Assembly: GCF_015694465.1 (NCBI RefSeq)
Contig: NZ_JADQDO010000007.1
Location: 124,001-188,000 of the forward strand
Source of the DNA: Microvirga alba
GTDB taxonomy: Bacteria > Pseudomonadota > Alphaproteobacteria > Rhizobiales > Beijerinckiaceae
DNA: 64,000 bases
Direction of reading: 5' to 3'
Part shown: piece after piece, positions 33,639 through 42,703 of the stretch
Numbering within the stretch: position 1 is the first letter of the stretch
Layout of the letters: each line of letters begins with the position of its first letter
The notes under the pieces: model-generated
Told to the model about the DNA's origin: nothing
The model's database searches: none
What the model saw: only the letters and a program-made list of their open reading frames with translations
Position numbers and translations under genes: made by a program

Positions 33639-35384
33639 ATGTACAAGACCCATTCCTGCTCTCTGGGGCAGCAGTCGCTCGCCATCGATCTGTCGAACAT
33701 GGCCGGCGTGCCCCTCTCCGGCGAGGAGAGAAGCGTCGTCGAGGTCCTCCGCATTCGGGCCTTGGCCGCGCCGGACAAGACGGCCTTCTTCGTCGTCGAG
33801 TCGAACACGACCATCGCTGAGATCTCGAACCGCGCACTTCTGGAAGAAGCGACGGCTCTTGCCGGGCGACTGGCGGCGCAGGGATTGCGGCGCGGCGACT
33901 TCGTGCTCCTGGCCATCGAAACCTCAGCCGCGCTTCTCACGGCCCTCTTCGGCTGCCTCATTGGCTCCTTCGTTCCCTGCGTGGTGGAAGCGCCGCCCGC
34001 GAGCGCCGATGCGACCGATTGGGCCGAGCGGCTGGCGCAAAGGGCACGCTATGCCAACGCCAAGCTGGTCCTGGTTCGGGAGGATTGCTGCGACGTCCTC
34101 ACAGCCGCGGGCTGCCCCGCCATCAGCATCGAGGCGCTGCCCGAGGCGCGAGCCGTGGCAAGCGGCGAAATCTCGGAAACCGATCCCGCTTTCCTGCAAT
34201 TCACCTCCGGCACAACCTCGCAGCCGAAGGCGCTTCTGGTCGATCAGCGCACCTTGCTGAGCAACGTGCGCGGCCTTGCGCAAGCGCGGCAATGGACGCA
34301 CGAGGATGTGATCGTAAGCTGGCTGCCGCTCTATCACGACATGGGACTTGTCGGCTTGACGATGACGGGCTTTGCAACCGGCATGACCGTCGTGCTGATG
34401 CCGTCCAATCTCTTCACAATGAATCCCGTCCGTTGGCTCTGGGCCATTCACACCTTCGGCGGAACCGTCTCTTCAGCCCCGAACTTCGCCTATCAGTTCG
34501 TCGCGTCGCACGCGCCGGAACACCGCACGCGCGGGCTCGATCTTTCCCGGTGGCGCTGCGCCATCAACGCGGCCGAGTTCATCCAGAAGCGGACGATCGA
34601 CCTGTTCACGACCCGCTTCGAGCCGCACGGCTTCAAGCGAGAGTTCTTCGTCTCCGCCTACGGTCTCGCGGAATGCACAGTCGCCGCATCGACCACCCGT
34701 CCCTCGGACATGCTGGAATTCGACATGATCTCACGACGCCGCCTCATCACTGAGGGCGTTGCCTCTGCGGTCGATGCGTCCGATGCCGATGCCTTGCCGA
34801 TCGCCTGCGTCGGACCGGTCCTGCCGGGGCACGATGCGCGGATCGTCGACAACGACGGCAAGACCCTTCCCGATCGCATTCAGGGACAGATCCTGCTGTG
34901 GGGTCCGAGCGTCGTCGGCCGCTACTACAAGGAGGCCACGCCCAGCAACGTTCACGACGGCTGGTTGGAGACCGGCGATCTCGGCTATATCGACGAAGGC
35001 CAACTCTACATCACCGGCCGTATCAAGGATCTCATCATCCGCGCGGGCGCGAATATCTCCCCTTATGAGATCGAGCAGGTCGTCGGCGAAGTTCAGGGCG
35101 TTCGCTCCGGTGCGGTCGGAGCGATCGGGCTTCCCGATCCGAGCAAGGGCACGGAGAACCTCATCGTGGTCTTCGAGACCACCCAGAAGACGTCGGACGT
35201 GGTCGAGGCCATGCGTCAGGCCATCCGCGAGCGGCTGACCCAAAGGCTCAGCATCGCCGTGGACCACGTCTTCGAGGTCGCTCCTCACACCCTGCAGAAG
35301 ACCACGAGCGGCAAGCTCCAGCGCGTAAAGCTTGTGCAACTGGCGCAGGAAAGGTTGAAAGGATCGCGCACCTCCGCCAAGTAA
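33639..35384 (+). CDS. Fatty acyl-AMP ligase (FAAL-type adenylate-forming enzyme)
   Basis: A 581-residue AMP-dependent synthetase/ligase. The P-loop LQFTSGTTSQPKALLV (about 186-201), the HDMGLVG that is typical of FAALs in WLPLYHDMGLVGLTM, YGLAECTVAAST, DGWLETGDLGYI and GRIKDLIIRAGANI follow in order, with TTSGKLQR at the end supplying the C-terminal Lys. FAALs activate fatty acids as acyl-AMP and transfer them to an ACP instead of CoA, which fits the ACP gene in this cluster. Start ATG 33639. Confidence 0.87.
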   Translation: MYKTHSCSLGQQSLAIDLSNMAGVPLSGEERSVVEVLRIRALAAPDKTAFFVVESNTTIAEISNRALLEEATALAGRLAAQGLRRGDFVLLAIETSAALLTALFGCLIGSFVPCVVEAPPASADATDWAERLAQRARYANAKLVLVREDCCDVLTAAGCPAISIEALPEARAVASGEISETDPAFLQFTSGTTSQPKALLVDQRTLLSNVRGLAQARQWTHEDVIVSWLPLYHDMGLVGLTMTGFATGMTVVLMPSNLFTMNPVRWLWAIHTFGGTVSSAPNFAYQFVASHAPEHRTRGLDLSRWRCAINAAEFIQKRTIDLFTTRFEPHGFKREFFVSAYGLAECTVAASTTRPSDMLEFDMISRRRLITEGVASAVDASDADALPIACVGPVLPGHDARIVDNDGKTLPDRIQGQILLWGPSVVGRYYKEATPSNVHDGWLETGDLGYIDEGQLYITGRIKDLIIRAGANISPYEIEQVVGEVQGVRSGAVGAIGLPDPSKGTENLIVVFETTQKTSDVVEAMRQAIRERLTQRLSIAVDHVFEVAPHTLQKTTSGKLQRVKLVQLAQERLKGSRTSAK

Positions 35385-35423
35385 GGATCCGTGAAACAAG
35401 TTTGAGAGCCGGAGGTTGATGCG

Positions 35424-36050
35424 GTGCTAAAGGATTTCTTGGCCGATCTTCCTCTGATCGCGATCCTGCGGGGTTTGACCCCGGACAATGCCGAAGCGGT
35501 TGGCAATGCTCTCGTGGAGTCGGGATTTCGCGTCATCGAAGTCCCGCTCAATTCCCCCGATCCGTTTCGCAGCATTGAAATCCTGGCCCGGTCCCTGCCG
35601 AAGAATGTGCTCGTCGGTGCCGGCACGGTCCTGAGACTGGAGGACGTGAGCGGCGTTCATGATGTGGGTGGAAAACTCATCGTCATGCCCCATGCCGACC
35701 TCGAGGTCATCCGTACCGCGAAAGAGGCTCGCCTCATCTGCACCCCCGGCGTTGCAACGCCAACCGAAGCCTTCGCTGCGCTGAAGGCGGGCGCCGACGG
35801 GATCAAGATCTTCCCCGCAGAGGGCATTCCGCCGGTCATTGTGAAGGCGTGGCGCGCGGTGCTGCCGAAGGATGCGATCGTGCTCCCCGTCGGCGGCATC
35901 AAGCCTGAGACCATGAAATCCTACGTCGAGGCGGGCGCGAATGGATTCGGGCTCGGCTCGGCGCTGTTCACGCCGGGCATGTCGGTCGAGGACATCCGCA
36001 GGAACGCGAAGGCTTTCGAGCAAGCCTGGCGGGCGTTGCGGGCGGGATGA
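35424..36050 (+). CDS. dgoA: 2-dehydro-3-deoxy-6-phosphogalactonate (KDPGal) aldolase
   Basis: A 208-residue class I aldolase of the KDPG/KDPGal family. PLIAILRGLTPDNAEAVG and GFRVIEVPLNSPDPFRSIE are the KDPGal-type opening (EVPLNSP), the Schiff-base Lys lies in DGIKIFPAEGIPPVIVKAW, and LPVGGIKPETMKSYVEAGAN gives the phosphate loop. Starts at GTG 35424 (with an upstream GGAGG). It cleaves KDPGal to pyruvate and glyceraldehyde-3-phosphate. Its stop overlaps the next gene's start (ATGA), so they are translated together. Confidence 0.88.
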   Translation: MLKDFLADLPLIAILRGLTPDNAEAVGNALVESGFRVIEVPLNSPDPFRSIEILARSLPKNVLVGAGTVLRLEDVSGVHDVGGKLIVMPHADLEVIRTAKEARLICTPGVATPTEAFAALKAGADGIKIFPAEGIPPVIVKAWRAVLPKDAIVLPVGGIKPETMKSYVEAGANGFGLGSALFTPGMSVEDIRRNAKAFEQAWRALRAG

Positions 36051-37033
36051 GCTGGCTGATCCAGCCGAGGCTGATCAACGGCCCGTTTGACGATCCGGGG
36101 CTCTACATTGACTTTCGTTACGGCCACCGCGCCTTTCTTTTCGATCTTGGCGATCTTGCTCCCCTGTCCTCGCGGGAGTTGATGCGCGTCAGCCACGTTT
36201 TCGTTTCCCACACGCATATCGATCATTTTGCCGGATTCGACCGGCTCCTGAGAATTTGTCTTCATCGACCGGGCCCGCTTCACCTTGTCGGGCCGCCCGG
36301 TTTCATCGACAGGGTCGAGCACAAGCTTCAGGGCTTCACCTGGAATCTCGTCAACGAAACCTCGGTCGATTTTCAGCTCCATGTGAGCGAATTCCACGAG
36401 CCTCTTATCGCTCGCGCCGCGCATTTCGCTGCCCGTCAAGCCTTTCGGCGACAGGAAGTGCCCTGCCCTGACCTGCCTGTGGGCGTCGTCCTCGCAGAGA
36501 ACGACTTTCATGTCGAAGCGGTCGCGCTCGATCACGGCATTCCGTCGCTTGCTTTCGGCTTGCGCGAAACCACCCGCGTGAACGTCCGCCGCGACGCCTT
36601 GAAGGGGCTCCGCCTGCCGACTGGGCCCTGGCTCAACGATGCCAAGGCGATGGTCCGCGCAGGGATAGAAGCGGGAGAGCTCGACATTCCCGAACTCGGC
36701 AAAGTGCCTCTGAGCGCGATCAAGGATCGGCTTTTCTTCGTCGGCCCCGGCCAGTCGCTGGCGTATGTGACGGACACGGCCATCAGCCCGGAAAACGAGC
36801 GTAAGATCCTGTCTCTGGCGCGCGACGTCGATCACCTTTTCATCGAGGCCGTCTTTCCGGAACGGGACAGGGCGCTTGCACTGGAAGCGCACCATTTGAC
36901 TGCGTCAGAGGCCGGACGGCTTGCCCACGCCGCCCATGTCAGGCGCATGACGGTGTTTCACCATTCCACGCGCTATCTCGCCGAGGGCGATGCCCTTCGC
37001 GCGGAAGCCATCCGGGCATTCCGACCTGTCTGA
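36047..37033 (+). CDS. Metallo-beta-lactamase-fold protein (RNase Z-like)
   Basis: A 328-residue MBL-fold hydrolase. The zinc motif SHTHIDHFAG (about residues 54-62) is followed by VTDTA and, near the end, MTVFHHSTRYL and the AHHLTASEA His, as in RNase Z-type MBL enzymes. The large insertion in the middle distinguishes it from canonical tRNase Z, so a role in tRNA 3' processing is not assured. It overlaps the KDPGal aldolase gene by four bases. The conserved coupling of these two functions is not explained by any pathway I know. Confidence 0.75.
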   Translation: MSWLIQPRLINGPFDDPGLYIDFRYGHRAFLFDLGDLAPLSSRELMRVSHVFVSHTHIDHFAGFDRLLRICLHRPGPLHLVGPPGFIDRVEHKLQGFTWNLVNETSVDFQLHVSEFHEPLIARAAHFAARQAFRRQEVPCPDLPVGVVLAENDFHVEAVALDHGIPSLAFGLRETTRVNVRRDALKGLRLPTGPWLNDAKAMVRAGIEAGELDIPELGKVPLSAIKDRLFFVGPGQSLAYVTDTAISPENERKILSLARDVDHLFIEAVFPERDRALALEAHHLTASEAGRLAHAAHVRRMTVFHHSTRYLAEGDALRAEAIRAFRPV

Positions 37034-37042
37034 AGCGAGGCC

Positions 37043-37783
37043 TCACGCGCGCCTGCGAAAGTCGGCGATAAGCGTGCCGTCGTTACCGAACGGCGGAAAG
37101 GTCACGAAGCTCGGCATCGGAACGGTCGAGGCCTGGTTCACGAGCGTCTCGTATTCATCGAGCGGGATCGTGACCGTCGAGAACCGCGGCAGAACCACCC
37201 GTGCGAGCCCATGCGTCGCAGCGATAGCGACCGTCAACAGCAGCCCATAAGCAACCAGGATCGGCAGAGCCGGCGAGAAATTCAGTTGCGGGAGTGAGCC
37301 GAGGACAAGCGGAACATACCAGGATGTCGCCGAGATCGCTCCCGATGCAAACAGCACGGACCGTTGTCGCGGAAGCAGCCCATCGAATAGGGCATTGCCG
37401 ATGCGGCTGCGAACGAAGGGCAGAACGGTGCGGTGAATAAACATGCCATTCAGCGTCAGAACACCCACAATCGCGATCTTCGCCCACACCTTTTCATTCG
37501 TCAGCTTGATCGGATCGAAAAGCGCGTAGTGAATAAGAAAACCAAGGCCTGTCAGCCACAGAATGGTCAGGCCGATGGTGACGACCTTCGAGGAAAACTC
37601 GATCACATGGCAATATTCGTTCGTGACTTTGTTCTTGATGAGAAATCGAACGATGATCAGGTCGAGCAACGTCGCGGCCCCAAGACCAAGAACGAGACCA
37701 ACGAGATGAAATGTCGTCAAAGTTGACTTGTATGTAGCGACGGGATCAGCTGAAAGCTTTTCGATCAGCGCTGCGAGATCCAT
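37043..37783 (-). CDS. Hypothetical integral membrane protein (246 aa)
   Basis: Not assigned. Five to six transmembrane helices are visible, for example FHLVGLVLGLGAATLLDLII, VTIGLTILWLTGLGFLIH, IAIVGVLTLNGMFIHRTVL and ILVAYGLLLTVAIAATHGL, with a polar C-terminal tail. The first helix LGLGAATLLDLIIVRFL resembles those of DUF2214/CopD-like membrane proteins. It is convergent with the MBL gene and close to the cupredoxin cluster, which may suggest a redox or copper-related role but does not show it. Confidence 0.6.
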   Translation of the reverse strand: MDLAALIEKLSADPVATYKSTLTTFHLVGLVLGLGAATLLDLIIVRFLIKNKVTNEYCHVIEFSSKVVTIGLTILWLTGLGFLIHYALFDPIKLTNEKVWAKIAIVGVLTLNGMFIHRTVLPFVRSRIGNALFDGLLPRQRSVLFASGAISATSWYVPLVLGSLPQLNFSPALPILVAYGLLLTVAIAATHGLARVVLPRFSTVTIPLDEYETLVNQASTVPMPSFVTFPPFGNDGTLIADFRRRA

Positions 37784-38112
37784 GTTCTTTCCCCCACTTG
37801 GTATTGAAGCGTGGCCTTAGTATTTCATGATTAAAAACGGCCAAAACGTGGTATCGCGAGCAAAAATGCCTCTCTTAAATAATGTTATGATTTTTTTCTC
37901 GCCAAGAATGAAATAGAATTTTGAATATTGTCCGCACAGATCGAGTTATGTGCTAATTTTTATGGCGCATAATACTTTATTATACGCGCCAGATTGAAAC
38001 CAATTTCAATCTGGCGGCAAACTCAGCGGCTTTCTAATGCCGTCCGATGAAAGCGACGGATGCATTGGTGCGTCATCTTCGTCCGATGCGCGCCCTCCGG
38101 TCTTCCACCTCG
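37784..38112. other. AT-rich gap with a perfect 13-bp stem-loop
   Basis: No gene is supported. At 37987-38016 CGCCAGATTGAAA, loop CCAA, then TTTCAATCTGGCG forms a perfect 13-bp stem. It lies 97 bases after the cupredoxin stop on the minus strand but has no clear U-run on either side. 37800-37985 is AT-rich. The hairpin could be a terminator for the cupredoxin operon or an operator for 37783. Confidence 0.55.
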
Positions 38113-38496
38113 TCAGGGCTTCGTGTCGCCTGCCTTGACGATGATTTTGCCCACCATTCGTGGATGAAGCGAGCAAAAGTAGGTGTATTCCCCCGGCGTC
38201 GTAAAGGTGAAGCTGAACCGGTCGTCGGTATCCAGCGCCTTCGACCGGAAGGAGCGGTCCTCGGCGGTGACGGTGTGCGGAATATCGTCCGTGTTGGTCC
38301 AGGTGACCGTCGTTCCAGGTGAAACGGTGAGGGTTTGAGGGGCGAAGGTGAAATTCGCGATCTTCACCTCACCCGAGGAATCGGCCGCTTGAACAACGAG
38401 ATCATCGGCGAACACCGTCCCGACGGCCAACAACGGCGCGAGGAGACAAGCCAAGCGCTCTAATCTGTGAAATCGGCCAACCAACAATTTCGCCAT
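38113..38496 (-). CDS. Cupredoxin (plastocyanin/amicyanin-like)
   Basis: A 127-residue exported type 1 copper protein. The signal peptide is about 30 residues (ACLLAPLLAVGTVFADD). The blue copper ligands are His74 (DIPHTVT), Cys108 (YFCSL), His111 (HPRM) and Met114. A short loop between Cys and His is amicyanin/plastocyanin-like. It transfers electrons in the periplasm. The phosphoesterase gene lies upstream on the same strand with a 30-base gap, so the two may share a transcript. Confidence 0.9.
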   Translation of the reverse strand: MAKLLVGRFHRLERLACLLAPLLAVGTVFADDLVVQAADSSGEVKIANFTFAPQTLTVSPGTTVTWTNTDDIPHTVTAEDRSFRSKALDTDDRFSFTFTTPGEYTYFCSLHPRMVGKIIVKAGDTKP

Positions 38497-38526
38497 GATT
38501 GCCTCCGGTTGCTGCTGGTCACACTG

Positions 38527-39492
38527 CTATCCCATCAGCGGCGCGTCGAGGATGGCGAGGTTTTTTTTGCCGGGAACGTAATTAACCGTCGCCACACCAA
38601 GCCATTTGCGCAATTCGCCGGCAGGAACCTGCATTGGCCCCGGCGCAGGAGCCGTGCCCGGCGCTGGTTGCGGGAAGGCTGTCGAACGCGCGGTATGGAA
38701 GGCGACGTTGCCTTCGACCTTCTGCATGATCTGGTGAATGTGCCCGTTCAGCACCGTCACCGAGCCGAAGCGCTTCAGATACGACAGCGCCCGTGCGCCG
38801 TCATCGGTGCCCCAGCCCCATTCGGGATACACACTCCAGAGCGGAATATGGGCGAAAACGACGATCGGCGTGCTCGCTGAAAGCCCTCGCACATCGCCCT
38901 CGAGCCACTTGAGCTGATCCTCACCGAGGTTCCCGAGGCCTCCCGCCTTGAGATCGACCACATTCACCAACCCGATGAAATGGACTCCGTCCTGATCGAA
39001 GCTATACCAGCCGGCTCCCTTGGAGCCTTTGCCGTAACGCTCGCGGTAAAGCTTGCCCGCCCCTTCATCGAGAACATCGTGCTCGCCCGGGACATAGAAG
39101 ACCGGCAGACCGACCTCCTTGATAAGCTGATCCGCGTCGTCGAACTCCTTCTCTCGGGAGAGATGGCTGATGTCGCCGGTATGGACCATGAAGGACGGCT
39201 TTCCGGGAAGCGTCTTGAGCTTCGCCACCGCCTCGCGAAGGGTCGCAAGAGCATCGGTGTTGGGAGGTCTGTCGAACCCGATGTGACTGTCGCTGATCTG
39301 CAGGAACGTCAGCGGGCTGCTTTTGACTGCGCTTGCCGCCTGCGCGCTCGAAAGCCCGAGCGAACGTGGAAGACCGTCGTTCACCATCCAGAGAACACCA
39401 GTGCCCGCCCAGGTCATGCATTCCAGAAAACCGCGCCGGCTGATGCCATCATCGTCTTCCGACGGTAGATTGTCGTGATCGGGGGTTTTCAT
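38527..39492 (-). CDS. Tat-exported metallophosphoesterase
   Basis: A 321-residue calcineurin-like phosphoesterase. The twin-arginine signal SRRGFLECMTWAGTG begins at residue 18. Metal ligands are in DSHIG (Asp68, His70), HTGDISHL, GEHDVLD, FAHIPLWS and LNGHIHQIM. The start at 39492 is set by GGAGG ten bases upstream; ATG further up at 39504 is not. It probably acts in the periplasm on an unknown phosphate ester, upstream of the cupredoxin gene. Confidence 0.9.
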   Translation of the reverse strand: MKTPDHDNLPSEDDDGISRRGFLECMTWAGTGVLWMVNDGLPRSLGLSSAQAASAVKSSPLTFLQISDSHIGFDRPPNTDALATLREAVAKLKTLPGKPSFMVHTGDISHLSREKEFDDADQLIKEVGLPVFYVPGEHDVLDEGAGKLYRERYGKGSKGAGWYSFDQDGVHFIGLVNVVDLKAGGLGNLGEDQLKWLEGDVRGLSASTPIVVFAHIPLWSVYPEWGWGTDDGARALSYLKRFGSVTVLNGHIHQIMQKVEGNVAFHTARSTAFPQPAPGTAPAPGPMQVPAGELRKWLGVATVNYVPGKKNLAILDAPLMG

Positions 39493-39829
39493 CGAGACCT
39501 CCATGCCACGTTGTCGACGCATCGAACGGCCGGCTCTGGCGATGTCGTGAACAGAGCGGCAAATCCCGCGCGAACTGCAAAGGGCGCGAACCCAGCTTGA
39601 GAGTGCGATGCGTCTTTCAGGATAACGCGCGGCGTCGGCAATGGCTCCGAACCGACGCTGTTGTGTGGCACGGATGCAGGGGGACGCATCACCTCTCGTT
39701 CGAGACGATAACGCTCAAACGATCTCGATATGGCGCGTCCTCATAGCCTGTGCGAGAACGCCACGCTCGACGCCGGCGAGAGCGTGATGTCAGGCTTCGC
39801 CAGTGTTCGCTGTCAGGATCAGAATCAGC
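39493..39829. other. Intergenic gap without an identified feature
   Basis: No gene, RNA or strong hairpin is supported between the Tat-exported phosphoesterase start and the DUF6894 gene. Confidence 0.5.
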
Positions 39830-40060
39830 TTAGCGGCGTCCGCCACGGCCTCCGCGGAAGAACGGCACAGTCAGGAGCCGCCGTCCCGTTTCGTCGGTGA
39901 TTTCCAGCTCGATATTTCCGGCATCGGCCAGCTCCTCACGAAGCTCCTCGACCGTCGCCAACGCCTCGGCGCGCGCGGCCTCGAAGTCCGGCAGCTCGAC
40001 GCCCTCATCGTCCTCATCGAGATCGTGTCCGTCGCGGATATTGAAGAAGTAACGGGGCAT
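39830..40060 (-). CDS. DUF6894 family protein
   Basis: A 76-residue protein starting MPRYFFNIRDGHDLDEDDEG, the signature of DUF6894, followed by an acidic helix (EAARAEALATVEELREELAD) and ending in a basic Gly/Arg tail. Function unknown; small stress-associated proteins of this kind are common in Hyphomicrobiales. Confidence 0.85.
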   Translation of the reverse strand: MPRYFFNIRDGHDLDEDDEGVELPDFEAARAEALATVEELREELADAGNIELEITDETGRRLLTVPFFRGGRGGRR

Positions 40061-40171
40061 GAGCATCCAGCGTTAGAATGAAGAATATCAGGAACGCACG
40101 CATTCGAACGACAGAGTCAAACTAGCTCCGTCGCGTCAATAAAACACTTGAATTTTTACGGTGAGATGAAG

Positions 40172-40246
40172 TGGCGCGGCCTAGGGGAATCGAACCCCTC
40201 TTCCCAGCGTGAAAGGCTGGTGTCCTAACCGATAGACGAAGGCCGC
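40172..40246 (-). tRNA. tRNA-Glu (anticodon TTC)
   Basis: The minus strand starts GCGGCCTTCGTCTATCGG and ends with TAGGCCGCGCCA. The loop CTTTCAC gives anticodon TTC. 75 bases with encoded CCA. Confidence 0.96.
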
Positions 40247-40320
40247 GTAATCGGGGCAGTGCCGCCGAAGTGGGCGGACATATAGATGGGTTCTCAGAAG
40301 ACGGCAAGCCGTTAGATGCG

Positions 40321-42132
40321 TTATTCCGGCTTCGCGACATCCATAATTCGCAACCCCACTTTTTCGCCTCCGCCCCAGCGGTCGATCGACAGGGTTCCGG
40401 CCACGTGCAGCGGGCTGCCGATGGCCCCGGAAAGCGCGTTTCCGAGAGGCTGCCCGGCCGCACGGAAAGCGATTCCGCCAATGAATGAGCCGTCGCCCCC
40501 GCGCAGTTTCACGCGAACATGCCCCCCGCTGCCAACTTCCCGCGCTTCGACGATTCGGTGATGGGGAAACACGAAAACGGGTTCCGGCTGCCCTGAGCCG
40601 AACGGCCCTGCCCGGTCCAGCACCGTGACGATTCCCGGCTGCGCGCCACCTGCGGTCATGGCCGCGTCGATGGAGAAATGATCATTGATTCGCGCGCTGC
40701 TCACAGGCTCCGCGAGCTTGGTCGTCACAAAAGCGAGGAATCGATCCACTTCCGCCGCGTTGATGGTGATGCCGGCTGCCATGGTGTGCCCGCCGCCCTT
40801 GATTGCGAGGCCCGAATCGACCGCGGCCCGAACGACCGAACCGAGATCGACACCAGGCACGGATCGGCCGGAGCCCGTCGCCGTGCCGTCTTGATTCACG
40901 GTGAAAGCGAAGGCCGGGCGGCGGAATCGCTCCTTCGTCCGGGCCGCGATCAGGCCCACGACGCCTGGATGCCATTCCGTCGAGGCCGTGACCACGACGG
41001 GGAGTTCCGGCGCACGTTCGAGCGCGAGAAGCGCCTGAGCCTCGGCCTCGGCCACGGCCTCGACCTCGATGGCCTGACGCTCGCGATTCAGTTGATCGAG
41101 TTCGGCGGCCAGCTTCCCGGCCTGAATGGAATCCTCCGTCAGGAGAAGTTTCGAGCCCAAAGCCGCATCGCCGATGCGTCCACCCGCGTTGATGCGCGGA
41201 CCGACGAGATAGCCGAGGTGCCAGCTCTCGGGCGCCCCCGCCAAGCCGGCGGTGTCGAGCAGCGCCGCCAGACCGATGCGGCGGCGGCTACGCATGATCG
41301 TGAGCCCCTGCCGCACGAAGGCGCGGTTCAGCCCGATCAGCGGCACCACGTCCGCCACGGTCGCAAGCGCCACGAGATCGAGGCTTCCCATGAGGTCCGG
41401 CTCAGGCCGGCTGTTGAAGAACCCGCGCGCACGCAATGCGCGGTTGAGAGCGACCAGGGTCAGAAAGACCACGCCCGCCGCGCAGAGATGGCCGAGCCCT
41501 GACAGATCGTCCTGCCGGTTCGGATTGACGATAGCGACAGCCTCTGGAAGCTGCTCGGGAGCCTGGTGGTGATCGAGCACCACGGGATCGAGACCAAGAT
41601 GCTTCGCTTCGGCCAAGGGCGCGATGCTGGCGGTGCCGCAATCGACCGTCACGAGCAGTTGGGCGCCCTGCTCTTTCAGGCCGCGAATCGCATCGACATT
41701 AGGGCCATAGCCTTCGGTGATCCGATCAGGAATGTGAATGAGATATGGCACGCCGCAGGCGCGCAAATATTCCGCGAGCAAAGCGGCGCTGCAGGCCCCG
41801 TCCACATCGTAGTCGCCGAAGATCGAGACCTTCTCGCTGCGAAGAACAGCGTCGGCGAGACGGTCTACAGCTCTTTCCATGTCCGTCAGGACATTCGGGT
41901 CCGGCATCAGGTCGCGCAGGCGCGGATTGAGGAAGCGTTCCGCATCATGGATCCCGACCCCGCGTCCCGCGAGGACGCGTGCCAGAACATCCGGCAGGCC
42001 ATGGGTCTGGGCGATCGCCACGGCGAGAGTGCTTTGCGCCGCGTCGCATCGCTCGACCCAGGTGCGGCCGAGGACGGATTCGGTGACGTTAAGGAAGGGG
42101 CGAAACAAGGGAAGAGGAGCTGATTCGGTCAC
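40321..42132 (-). CDS. recJ: Single-strand-DNA-specific exonuclease RecJ
   Basis: A 603-residue RecJ. It has the DHH-family motifs SIFGDYDVDGACSAAL, TVDCGTAS, VVLDHHQAPE, and the DHHA1-type GGGHTMAAG near the end, and ends with an OB-like domain. The GTG at 42132 (MTESAPLPLFRPFL) is preferred over TTG at 42162. It degrades single-stranded DNA 5' to 3' in recombination and mismatch repair. The GNAT gene just upstream is 3 bases apart or overlapping, so they are probably co-transcribed. Confidence 0.93.
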   Translation of the reverse strand: MTESAPLPLFRPFLNVTESVLGRTWVERCDAAQSTLAVAIAQTHGLPDVLARVLAGRGVGIHDAERFLNPRLRDLMPDPNVLTDMERAVDRLADAVLRSEKVSIFGDYDVDGACSAALLAEYLRACGVPYLIHIPDRITEGYGPNVDAIRGLKEQGAQLLVTVDCGTASIAPLAEAKHLGLDPVVLDHHQAPEQLPEAVAIVNPNRQDDLSGLGHLCAAGVVFLTLVALNRALRARGFFNSRPEPDLMGSLDLVALATVADVVPLIGLNRAFVRQGLTIMRSRRRIGLAALLDTAGLAGAPESWHLGYLVGPRINAGGRIGDAALGSKLLLTEDSIQAGKLAAELDQLNRERQAIEVEAVAEAEAQALLALERAPELPVVVTASTEWHPGVVGLIAARTKERFRRPAFAFTVNQDGTATGSGRSVPGVDLGSVVRAAVDSGLAIKGGGHTMAAGITINAAEVDRFLAFVTTKLAEPVSSARINDHFSIDAAMTAGGAQPGIVTVLDRAGPFGSGQPEPVFVFPHHRIVEAREVGSGGHVRVKLRGGDGSFIGGIAFRAAGQPLGNALSGAIGSPLHVAGTLSIDRWGGGEKVGLRIMDVAKPE

Positions 42133-42158
42133 GCTTGAGAGGTTACCCCCAAACGCGC

Positions 42159-42623
42159 TCAAAACACCCGTCGATATTGAATGAAGCCGCTGCGCGACGC
42201 GACCTTGTCATAAAGAGCCTGGGCGGAGGTGTTGGTTTCATGGGTCAGCCAGTAGACCCGGCTCGCCCCATCGGCCTTCGCCTTCTCCGCGACAGCCTCG
42301 ATGAGCGCGCGCCCGACGCCGCGGTTGCGCGCTTTCTCGGAGGTAAACAGATCCTGGAGATAGCAATAATCGCCGATGGTCCAGGTCGAGCGGTGATAGA
42401 TGTAGTGGACGATCCCGACGACTTCGCCATCAAACAGGGCGACGAGGCCGTGCATGGGCTCGGCGGGATCGAGCAGGCGCGCCCAGGTCTTATCGGTGAC
42501 TTCCGATGCTAAGGTCGCCTTGTAGAAGGTCAGATAGCCCTGCCACAACGGCTCCCAGGCCTCACGGTCCCCGGGCCCGAAGGGGCGAATGACGATACCG
42601 TTGTTGCTGGTGTCCGACATCAT
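42159..42623 (-). CDS. GNAT-family N-acetyltransferase
   Basis: A 154-residue GNAT enzyme. The acetyl-CoA loop is RNRGVGRALIEAV and the last helix has RVYWLTHETNTSAQALYDKV. The start has an AAAGGGG site a few bases upstream. The substrate is unknown. It precedes recJ in the same direction, with the stop and the possible TTG start of recJ overlapping. Confidence 0.88.
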   Translation of the reverse strand: MMSDTSNNGIVIRPFGPGDREAWEPLWQGYLTFYKATLASEVTDKTWARLLDPAEPMHGLVALFDGEVVGIVHYIYHRSTWTIGDYCYLQDLFTSEKARNRGVGRALIEAVAEKAKADGASRVYWLTHETNTSAQALYDKVASRSGFIQYRRVF

Positions 42624-42703
42624 GCGCCCCTTTCGTTACACTTGGCCTTTCCGGCCTTTTGCAAACGGCTCCCCTCGCGCTTCGACGGGAGCCGATTTGA
42701 ATC

